Assembly: GCA_035293985.1 (NCBI GenBank)
Contig: DATGLS010000026.1
Span: forward strand, 1 to 64,000
DNA from: JAVDCA01 sp035293985
GTDB lineage: Bacteria; Pseudomonadota; Alphaproteobacteria; Rhizobiales; Xanthobacteraceae
DNA: 64,000 bases
Reading direction: 5' to 3'
Notes under the pieces: model-generated
The model's input: only the letters and a program-made list of their open reading frames with translations
What the model was told of the DNA's origin: nothing
Databases searched by the model: none
Shown: in pieces, positions 1 through 7,400 of the stretch
Numbering within the stretch: the stretch's first letter is position 1
How the letters are laid out: the number at the start of each line of letters is the position of its first letter
Position numbers and translations under genes: made by a program

Positions 1-117
1 GGTGCCGACCACTTCCAGCGCCGCTCTAAGATCACCCATACCCAGCGCCTCGTCCGGCGCCTCGAGAACCTCGGATATGCCGTAGATATCAAACCAATCG
101 CTGCCCGAACCACCTAG
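1..117 (+). CDS. C-terminal tail of a transposase-like protein (cut by window edge)
   Basis: The first reading frame is open from base 1 to a TAG at 115-117 and encodes 38 residues. It is basic, with ITHTQRLVRRLENLGYAVDIK followed by Pro-Ile-Ala-Ala near the end. Tails of this style (aromatic and basic residues, then RLVRRLE-LGY-V) are familiar from C-termini of insertion-sequence transposases, so I read it as the end of an IS gene whose body lies to the left. The fragment is too short to assign an IS family, and whether the element is intact cannot be seen. A palindromic repeat begins a few bases after the stop. Confidence 0.4.
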   Translation, partial: GADHFQRRSKITHTQRLVRRLENLGYAVDIKPIAARTT

Positions 118-125
118 GTTTCGTA

Positions 126-172
126 TTAGGAGCGCGGCCGCCCTTGCGGCCGCGTGTCTCGAACCATGGGCC
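126..172. repeat. Dispersed palindromic repeat, family B (copy 1, partial)
   Basis: It contains a GC-rich hairpin CGCGGCCGC-cctt-GCGGCCGCG flanked by AGGAG on the left and GTCTCGAACCATGGG on the right. The same flank order (CTCAGGATGAG / GGAG, variable hairpin, CGTCTCGAAGGATG) recurs at 23573-23626 and twice inside the helicase gene at 61781-61905. This copy directly abuts the transposase tail. Confidence 0.6.
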
Positions 173-221
173 ACGGACGCAAGCGGTGCCGCCGGCATGC
201 GCGGCCCATCATTGGAGACGC

Positions 222-273
222 GTATTTCTTCGCTGCGCGAAGAAATACTCCTCCGGATGAGGAGTATTTTTTT
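222..273 (+). terminator. Two overlapping hairpins ending in a T-run
   Basis: The first hairpin has 12-bp arms 222-233 and 237-248 around a TGC loop. The second has 9-bp arms ATACTCCTC (245-253) and GAGGAGTAT (259-267), followed by T267-T273, which is a textbook Rho-independent terminator on the + strand. The two hairpins share bases 245-248, so they cannot both form fully. The element probably ends transcription arriving from the left. It lies 85 bases before the DUF1176 gene. Confidence 0.65.
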
Positions 274-357
274 GAAGACCCCCAAAAGGGGTTGAACCTT
301 GGAGCGCCTTGCTGCGACTAAGCTTCGCAGCATTCCTGCGTCGAGGGGGACTTCGCC

Positions 358-1464
358 ATGCCGTTTGCCCGCCGCACTTTTCTCGCGCGCCGTCTGCTTC
401 CCGCTGCCCTGATCGCCGGCGCCGCCCTGACGAGCGGCGGCGCCTGCGCACAACAGATGAAGGAATTCCGCGATTGGCTCGCGGCCTGCGACAACCTGCG
501 CAGCTGCACGGCCTACGGCTTCGATACCGATCCGGGTGGATATGCCTATGTGCGGCTCACTCGCGACGGCGGCGGCGATGCGCCGTTGCGCATCACCATA
601 GCGGTCAACGTGCAGGAGGGATCCAAGTTCAAGGTCACGTTCGACGATCCGGCGCTCGGCGGCCTGCCGGCAGAGGCGACGGCAGGCGAGGCGAACCAGG
701 ACGATGACTTGAAGCGCCTGGTGATCGCCGACCCCAAGGCGATCGAGATCCTGGTCGCGAGCCTGCGCAAGGCGAAGAAGTTGATCGTCACCCGCGTCGA
801 TGCGCCGGGCGCGACCGCGAGCGACCCGGCGGTGACGGAAATCTCGCTCAACGGCGTGGTCGCCGCCATGCTGTGGATCGACGACCAGCAGAAGCGCCTC
901 GACACCGTGACGGCGCTGGTCAAGCGCGGCAACAAGCCGGCGTCCGCGGTCCCGCCGGCGCCCGCGTCGCCGGTCGTGACGGCCGTGAAGGTCCCGCCCA
1001 AGGGAGCGAAGGACGAGAAAGCGCCGGCGGCCGTGATCGCCAAGGCGCGCTCGATCTGCGAGGACAAGACCATCAGCGAGTCGGAAGATGCGACGCGGCT
1101 CGCCACCGATCAGGTGATGTACTGGTTCCAGTGCAAGGACCAGAGCGGCGCCTACAACTACCTCTACGCGCTGATCATCGAACAGCGCGGCAAGCCGGTG
1201 CGCGCGGTCGAGTTCAAGCTGCCGCATGAGGTCGCGGCGACCGCCGACGGCGGGGTCGAGATGAACATGAATCCGGGCTTCGACGAGTCGACCCAGACGA
1301 TGACGCTGTTCAACAAGGGCCGCGGCATCGCCGACTGCGGGCAGGCGAGCGATTGGGCCTGGGACGGCCACGGCTTCCGCCTGATCCAATCGAGGCAGAT
1401 GCCGACCTGCAAGGGCGTGGCGCCGAACGACTGGGCGGTGCTTTATCGGGCGGAGCGGAAATGA
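358..1464 (+). CDS. DUF1176 domain-containing exported protein
   Basis: This 368-residue protein belongs to the DUF1176 family of secreted proteins, whose function is unknown. Residues 1-31 form a signal peptide with an RRTFLARR stretch (possible Tat-type RR motif), an alanine-rich core and a cut site after Ala-Cys-Ala. The mature chain starts with the family signature KEFRDWLAACDNLRSC and contains paired cysteines (DNLRSC, SICED, FQCKD, ADCGQ, PTCKG) suited to disulfides in the periplasm. A proline/alanine linker near residues 195-220 divides the N-terminal part from the C-terminal part. The start is set by a GAGGGG ribosome site 8 bases before ATG 358. The gene is monocistronic and converges on the small gene at 1529-1939. 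Confidence 0.85.
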   Translation: MPFARRTFLARRLLPAALIAGAALTSGGACAQQMKEFRDWLAACDNLRSCTAYGFDTDPGGYAYVRLTRDGGGDAPLRITIAVNVQEGSKFKVTFDDPALGGLPAEATAGEANQDDDLKRLVIADPKAIEILVASLRKAKKLIVTRVDAPGATASDPAVTEISLNGVVAAMLWIDDQQKRLDTVTALVKRGNKPASAVPPAPASPVVTAVKVPPKGAKDEKAPAAVIAKARSICEDKTISESEDATRLATDQVMYWFQCKDQSGAYNYLYALIIEQRGKPVRAVEFKLPHEVAATADGGVEMNMNPGFDESTQTMTLFNKGRGIADCGQASDWAWDGHGFRLIQSRQMPTCKGVAPNDWAVLYRAERK

Positions 1465-1469
1465 AAGAT

Positions 1470-1530
1470 GCGAATAGCGAGTGGCGAATAGCGAATAGTG
1501 CCCACTCGCTACTCGCTATTCGCTATTTTC
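1470..1530. repeat. Degenerate-heptamer inverted repeat between convergent genes
   Basis: The left arm is a run of 7-mers GCGAATA, GCGAGTG, GCGAATA, GCGAATA. The right arm is the complementary series CACTCGC, TACTCGC, TATTCGC, followed by TATTTTC. The whole can fold into a hairpin of about 25 bp. It begins 6 bases after the stop of the + gene and runs into the stop codon of the - gene, so it probably serves as a two-way terminator. The same architecture with different 7-mers occurs at 52646-52740. Confidence 0.75.
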
Positions 1531-1939
1531 AGAACGACACGCCCATCGAGGCGAGCACGCCGCGGCCCGCGTTCTTCTGCTCTTCGCTGAGCGCTGCGAT
1601 CAGCGGCTGGGCGACGGTGCGCAGGCGCTGCATCGTCATCGCCGTCACGGTGTAGCCGGCGACGCGGGCGCGCGCACGGGCGACGAAGCCTTCATCCGCC
1701 GAAGCGACCTGATAGCGAGCCTGCGCGTGCCCGAGCCGGCGCAGCGTCGCCGCGACGGGGTACCAATGACGCTCCTGCGCGGGCGTCAGATGCAGCGCCG
1801 CGTGCAGGCGCCCGATCTGCGCTTCGGTGACGACGACTTCCTGAGCGGCGGCCGCCGCGATGCCGATGCCTTGCGACGAAATGGACAATGAGCCGACTGT
1901 CGCGAGCGCAAATGCGCCCACGAGCGCTGCCTTCAACAT
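1529..1939 (-). CDS. Small exported protein with an LTPAQ helix (Spy/CpxP-like)
   Basis: The product is 136 residues: an N-terminal hydrophobic signal segment (LKAALVGAFALATVGSLSIS), then a helical mature part. Its LHLTPAQERHWYPVAATLRRL segment resembles the LT-x-x-Q helices of Spy/CpxP-type periplasmic proteins common in this order. No catalytic residue or metal site is visible and no exact role can be given. ATG 1939 is chosen because GGAG lies 8 bases upstream and the signal peptide starts there. An upstream in-frame start at 2032 would add 31 residues with no signal-peptide character. Its 3' end touches the heptamer hairpin. Confidence 0.6.
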   Translation of the reverse strand: MLKAALVGAFALATVGSLSISSQGIGIAAAAAQEVVVTEAQIGRLHAALHLTPAQERHWYPVAATLRRLGHAQARYQVASADEGFVARARARVAGYTVTAMTMQRLRTVAQPLIAALSEEQKNAGRGVLASMGVSF

Positions 1940-2190
1940 CCCCCTGTCTCCATCATTCGTTGGGTGAATTCTCGGCGGTGTAACGACGGGGCGTTGCCAT
2001 CGCAAGCGCGAGGCCCCGCTCAATCGCGGCATTCTCGGGGTATTGTTGGGGCATGGAAACTATTCAACGTTAACGGCGGGCCCCAACGTCCGCTGTCGAC
2101 GCTGCTGCCAATGTGCGAATGGTCCTTTATTCACGTTCCAGGTCCGTAACCAGCGAAACATCGTTAGGTTCCGCGCCGCGCCCGCGACAC

Positions 2191-2223
2191 AAAAAAGGGC
2201 CGCACATTCTGCGCGGCCCTTTT
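2191..2223 (-). terminator. Rho-independent terminator of leuA
   Basis: On the minus strand, the 11-bp stem AAAAGGGCCGC / GCGGCCCTTTT (2193-2203 with 2213-2223), a 9-base loop and the T-run (A2191-A2196 on +) form a strong intrinsic terminator 50 bases after the leuA stop. Confidence 0.9.
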
Positions 2224-2271
2224 CGCATCGTCGAAGAAAATGCGGCAATGATCGGGCAAAGCCCGCGGAAC

Positions 2272-3864
2272 TCACCCGACGTCAGTCGAGTGTATGCGCC
2301 GGATCGGCGCGCCGACCGATTCGAGCTGGCCGCGCTGACGACGCGCGATCAGCTTGTTGAGCGCGCCGAGATAAGCCTTGGCCGAGGCGACGAGCGTGTC
2401 CGGATCGGCGCCCTTGGAGGTGACCGAGCGGCCGTTCTCCGACAGCCGCACGGAGACTTCCGCCTGCGCATCGGTGCCTTCGGTCACTGCGTGCACTTGG
2501 TAGAGCTCGAGCGTCGCCTCGTGCGGCACCATCGCCTTGATGCAGTTGAAGGTCGCATCGACCGGGCCGTTGCCGTCGCATTCCTCGATCATCGCCTTGC
2601 CCTCGACGTCGAGCTTCATCGTGGCGCGCTGCGGCCCGCGCGTGCCGGCGATCACGGAGAGCGAGACCAGCTTGATGCGGTCGGCCGCGGTCGCGATCTC
2701 CTCGTCGACCAGAGCCTCGAGATCCTCATCGTAGACGTGCTTCTTGCGGTCGGCGAGCGCCTTGAAGCGAACGAAAGCGTCCTCCAGCTGGTTGCCGGCG
2801 AGCTCGTAGCCCAGCTCCTTGAGCTTGTGCACGAAGGCATGGCGGCCCGAATGCTTGCCCATGACCAGCGAGGTCTGCTTCACGCCCACGCTCTCGGGCG
2901 TCATGATCTCGTAGGTCTGGGTGTGCTTGAGCATGCCGTCCTGGTGGATGCCGGACTCGTGCGCGAAGGCATTGCGCCCGACGATCGCCTTGTTGAACTG
3001 CACCGGAAACGAGGTCGCGGCGGCAACGAGCTTGGAGGCGCGGGTGAGCATGGTCGCGTCGATTCCGGTCCAGAACGGCAGCACGTCGTTCCTCACCTTC
3101 ATCGCCATCACGACCTCCTCGAGCGAGGCGTTGCCGGCACGCTCGCCGATGCCGTTGATGGTGCACTCGATCTGCCGCGCGCCGGCGCGCACGCCGGCGA
3201 GCGAGTTGGCGACCGCCATGCCGAGGTCGTTGTGGCAATGCACCGAGAAGCGCGCCTTGTCCGAATTGGGCACCCGCTCGCGCACGGTGCGGAAGAGATC
3301 GAAATACTCCTCCGGCACCGTGTAGCCGACAGTGTCGGGGATGTTGATCGTGGTCGCACCGGCGTTGATCGCCGCCTCGACGCAGCGGCAGAGGAAATCG
3401 ATCTCGGTGCGGGTGCCGTCCTCGCTCGACCACTCGACGTCGTCGGTATAGTTGCGCGCGCGGGTGACCTGGGCGATGACGAGCTCGTAGACCTTCTCGG
3501 GCTCCATCTGCAGCTTCCACTTCATGTGGACCGGCGAGGTGGAGAGGAAGGTGTGGATGCGGCTGCGCCTGGCCGGCCTGATCGCCTCGGCGCAGCGGTC
3601 GATGTCCTTGAAGGCGGCGCGCGAGAGGCCGCACACCACGGCGTTCTTGGTGCGCCTGGCGATCTCGTTGACGGCCGCGAAGTCGCCGTCGGACGCGATC
3701 GGGAAGCCGGCCTCGATGATGTCGACGCCCATCTGGTCGAGCAGTTCGGCGACCTCGAGCTTCTCCTCGTGGGTCATGGTGGCGCCGGGGCACTGCTCGC
3801 CGTCGCGCAAGGTGGTGTCGAAGATGACGACGCGGTCCTTGTCGGACTGGGTTGGCGTGGTCAT
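2272..3864 (-). CDS. leuA: 2-isopropylmalate synthase
   Basis: LeuA condenses acetyl-CoA with 2-oxoisovalerate, the first committed step of leucine synthesis. The 530-residue chain has the HMGL-type TIM barrel at about residues 11-280, with FDTTLRDGEQCPGATM at the start, the metal-site HCHNDLGMAVANS and the HESGIHQDG motif. It is followed by the C-terminal LeuA regulatory dimer domain (about 380-520), where leucine feedback inhibition acts in the family. ATG 3864 has AAGGAA 8 bases upstream; longer in-frame starts run into the leader RNA. A leucine-rich leader peptide and competing hairpins lie 111-206 bases upstream, which suggests attenuation. An intrinsic terminator follows at 2191-2223, so the transcript is probably leader plus leuA only. 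Confidence 0.97.
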   Translation of the reverse strand: MTTPTQSDKDRVVIFDTTLRDGEQCPGATMTHEEKLEVAELLDQMGVDIIEAGFPIASDGDFAAVNEIARRTKNAVVCGLSRAAFKDIDRCAEAIRPARRSRIHTFLSTSPVHMKWKLQMEPEKVYELVIAQVTRARNYTDDVEWSSEDGTRTEIDFLCRCVEAAINAGATTINIPDTVGYTVPEEYFDLFRTVRERVPNSDKARFSVHCHNDLGMAVANSLAGVRAGARQIECTINGIGERAGNASLEEVVMAMKVRNDVLPFWTGIDATMLTRASKLVAAATSFPVQFNKAIVGRNAFAHESGIHQDGMLKHTQTYEIMTPESVGVKQTSLVMGKHSGRHAFVHKLKELGYELAGNQLEDAFVRFKALADRKKHVYDEDLEALVDEEIATAADRIKLVSLSVIAGTRGPQRATMKLDVEGKAMIEECDGNGPVDATFNCIKAMVPHEATLELYQVHAVTEGTDAQAEVSVRLSENGRSVTSKGADPDTLVASAKAYLGALNKLIARRQRGQLESVGAPIRRIHSTDVG

Positions 3865-3921
3865 GGATGAGTTCCTTCTATCCGGGGACATGCGCCGGGA
3901 CTCATGTCCTCGGGCGCTCTT

Positions 3922-3981
3922 GGGGTTCGGTCGGCTCACCCCTGAGTGCCCAGGCAGATATGCCCGTCCGGCCCTCAGGGG
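3922..3981 (-). promoter_or_regulatory. Competing hairpins of the leuA leader (candidate attenuator)
   Basis: Reading the minus strand, hairpin A pairs CCCCTGAG with CTCAGGGG (3974-3981 with 3939-3946). Its 5' arm includes the leader-peptide stop codon. Hairpin B pairs GGGGT with ACCCC (3938-3942 with 3922-3926). A and B share bases 3939-3942, so they exclude each other. A ribosome that finishes the leader would cover the first arm of A and let B form; a ribosome stalled on the leucine codons would favour A. There is no clear T-run after B, so whether B terminates transcription or blocks translation is open. Confidence 0.55.
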
Positions 3982-4070
3982 CAGGTAAGCAGAAGGAGCG
4001 TCCCAAGAATGAGGGCGGCACCGGGGGCGGTGCCCCGGGCGATCGCGCAGCTATCGCGGCGAATCGACAT
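3975..4070 (-). CDS. Leucine-rich leader peptide of leuA
   Basis: This 31-codon ORF runs from ATG 4070 to a TGA at 3975-3977. Its C-terminal part reads ALILGTLLLLTCP, with six leucines in nine residues, a composition typical of leu-operon leader peptides. Three of the six leucine codons are CTT, rare in such a GC-rich genome. A GAGGGA ribosome site lies 9 bases before the ATG. The stop codon sits inside the first arm of the downstream hairpin pair, the arrangement expected for ribosome-mediated attenuation. A coincidental ORF is possible, but the leucine cluster, its position and the hairpins agree. Confidence 0.6.
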   Translation of the reverse strand: MSIRRDSCAIARGTAPGAALILGTLLLLTCP

Positions 4071-4425
4071 TGCCTCAAATCCCTCGACGGCTGGCAGGGT
4101 CGCGAACAACCGTGAAAGTCGCGTTAACCCAAGGGCCGTGCCGACGCTTTTAGTCGCTGGCGCGAGGGGAGGCAAGGATTTTGCCGCCGCCGGCCCGCGG
4201 ATCCGAGCATCGGAAGGAGCGCCCCACTCACAGTCCTCAGAATCCGCCATGTTTCTCAAGCATTTGCCGCCCGCCGTCGCGGGCATCGGGCGATCCGCTT
4301 TGCCCCGTCCTTAGTATTCCGCAGAGATCGAGATTTTTTGGTCCCTGAGACGCTCGGCACAGTGGACCATCATCGCGGCTGCTAGGACTGGGCCTCGTGG
4401 GAAGGAGTTGCGTTCGGTCGGCGCA
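4071..4425. other. Divergent intergenic region between leuA leader and autotransporter
   Basis: These 355 bases separate two divergent transcription units and must hold both promoters. No convincing -35/-10 pair, palindrome or small gene could be defined. A run of six T follows CGAGA near 4331-4336. Confidence 0.4.
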
Positions 4426-7400
4426 ATGCGGGTGGACGGGGGAAATTCGGTGTGTGCGGCAATGCGGCAGGCGGTGCGCGCGCGTCGCGCGCATCTGCGC
4501 TTGCTGCTCGCCTCGAGCTCGCTCGGCGCCATGGTGATTGCCGGCGGCACGCCGGCATGGGCGGCCTCCTGCACGCATACGATCACTGCGGGGTTGGACA
4601 ATGCTGCCGGCACCGTCACGAATATCTGCGTCAATCACACGAGCTTTGCCGGGTCGATCAGCAACCAGGGCACGATCGGCCCGAACGGCATCGACTTCGT
4701 CAGCGGCACCATCTCGGGTCAGATTCAAAGCACCGGCAACATCAATTTCAGCTCCGGTGTGATCGACGGCGGCATTTCGCTCGATGCTGCCAGCAAGATC
4801 GCGACCCCCAACACCGCGATCGACATCATCAATCTCGCGACCTTCGCGGGCGGCATCACCAATGCCGGGACCATCACGGGCGGCCGCGACGGAATCAATG
4901 TCCACGCCTACGCGACGACGGCGGGCGCCTCCGTGCGGATGACCTTCTCGGGCGGCATCAGCAATTCCGGCACGATTTCGGGTTCCGCGGCCGGCATCGA
5001 GATCGGCAGCTCGGTGGGTGCCAGCAGCGGCTCGACCGTGACCATTGCGACGTTCACCGGCGGCATCACCAATTCAGGGACGATTTCGGCGTTTCACCTT
5101 CCCGCGATCGCGGTCGATCCGTTCGCAATCGCAAACTCCTCGTACACGATCGGCACTTTCGCGGGCGGCATCGACAATGCGACCTCCGGCACCATTTCCG
5201 GCAGGATCAGCGTCGGCGGAACGGCGAGCGGCGCCCACGCGTCGGTTACGATCTCGAGCTTTTCGGGCGGCATCACCAATTCCGGCACCATCTCCGGCGG
5301 CGTCACGGTTGGCGGCGGTGCAATCGGCACCGGCTCGTCGGCCAGCATCCTCAGTTTCTCCGGCGGCATCAGCAATGCCGGGACGATCACCGGGGGCGGC
5401 ATCTGGGTCGGCGCGAACTCGGCGACCGAGACCGCTTTCGGCATCGTCGGCGGCTCGGTATCGATCTCGGATTTCTCCGGCGGCATAACCAATTCGGGAT
5501 TGGTCAGAGCCGCCGCGAACGGCATATGGGTCGGCGGCGCGGCCACTGGCGCGAGCGCGGTCGTGACGATCTCGACCTTCGCGGGCGGCATCAGCAATTC
5601 CGCGACCATCCTCGCCGGCGGTCACGGCATCTTCGTCGGCGGCAGCACGAAATCGGGCGGGACGCTCACCATTGCGACCTTCCTGGGCGGGATCACCAAC
5701 AGCGGGACGGTCTCGGGCGCCAACGGCGCCATCGTCGTCGATCTCGTGACCAGCTTCCTCGGGGGCATCAACAACTCGGGCCTCCTCGAAGCGCCATCTC
5801 ACGGCGGCATTGCGGTGAGCAACGCATCGGTGGTCGGGACGACCAGCGCCGGCGGCGGCATCGTCAACGGCGGCACCATCAGCGCCGGAACCGGCATCGC
5901 CCTCAACTCCGTGGCGACGTTCCTCGGCGGCATGACGAATGCCGGCACGATCGCGGGGGGCAACCTCGGCATTTCCGCCACCGCCGTCACGACCCTCGCG
6001 GGCGGGATCACCAACAGCGGCACGATCTCGGAGGCCATGCGGGGCATTCTCGCGCTCGACACGTTGACGTTCGCGGGCGGCATCAGCAACGGCGGCACGA
6101 TCACGGCGGGCAATGCCGGCATCATCGCTTCCCATATCACTCAGTTCGGGAGCAGCGTCGCCGGCGGCATCACCAACAGCGGCTCGGTGTCGAGCGGTGC
6201 TTACGGGATCGGGGTCATGGCCGTCAGCAGTTTTTCCGGCGGGATCGGCAATTCCGGCGTGATCTCGGCGGGCGGCAACGGCGTCTACGTCTTCGCGAGC
6301 TCGATGTTCTCGGGCGGCATCAGCAACGCCGGCACGCTCTCGGGCAGCATCGCCCTCACGCTCTCCGGCATATCGACCTTCACCGGCGGCGTCAGCAATT
6401 CCGGGACGATCTCGGGCAACAGTCTTGCCGTTTACATCATCAATGTCGAGACCTTCAACGGCGTCATCAGCAATTCGGGTACGATCGCCGGCGGCATAGG
6501 CATCATCGTCGCCAATTCGGGGCCGGTCGCGGTCTTCGATTCCGGCACGATCAACGCCACATCGGGCGAGGCGGTCGCGCTCTCCGCCAGCCACACCGGC
6601 AGCAACAGCTTCACGCTCGGCGCCGGTTACAGCATCAGCGGCACGGTCTCGGGCAGCGGCACCGATATCTTCCAACTCGGCGGCAGCAGCGCCGGCACGT
6701 TCGACCTGTCGGCCATCGGCACGCAATACACAGGGTTCGACGCCTTCAACGTGGTCGGCGGCACCTGGACCGTGACCGGATCGACCAGCGAGAACTGGAC
6801 CATCGCCGCCGGCGCCACGCTTTTGATCGGCAACAACTCCACCGCGCTCGGCCCCGTGTTGACGGACAACGGCGCGTTCGGTTTTGCGCAGTCGGGCACT
6901 TACACGTTCGGCGGCGTGATCACCGGCAGCGGGACGGTCGAGCAGCTGGGGCCGGGCACCACGGTGCTCACCGGCACCAATTCCTATTCCGGGGGCACGG
7001 TCGTCAACGGCGGCACGCTGCAGCTCGCCGGCGCCGGCACGCTCGGCGCAGCGAGCGGAACCACGACAGTCAATACCGGCGGCACGCTCGACCTCGGCGG
7101 CACGACGCAGACGCAAGCCAGTGTGAATCTCGCCGGCGGGACGCTGCAGAACGGCTCCCTGGATGCCCCGATCAATTCGACCGGCGGCGTCATCAACGGC
7201 ATCGGCGGGACCGCGAGCCTCACCGCGACGGCCGGCAGCACGATCGTCCAGGGCAGCAACAATTACTCCGGCCCAACCAACGTCGATGGCGGCACCCTCG
7301 AGGTGCTCGGCGCCATCACCGGCACATCGAGCGTCGCCGTGAGCTCAGGCGGCGTCCTGTCGGGCACCGGCACGATCGATCCCTTCGCCGTGACCATCGC

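Noticed and set aside
1..300. Intact insertion sequence at the left edge
   Set aside because: Only the C-terminal 38 codons of a transposase-like frame are inside the window; no terminal inverted repeat could be defined.
5074..7116. 680-codon open frame on the minus strand opposite the autotransporter
   Set aside because: It mirrors the regular codon bias of the GGI-NSGT repeats, is Arg/Ala/Asp-rich, and has no domain. The + frame has signal peptide, PATR and barrel.
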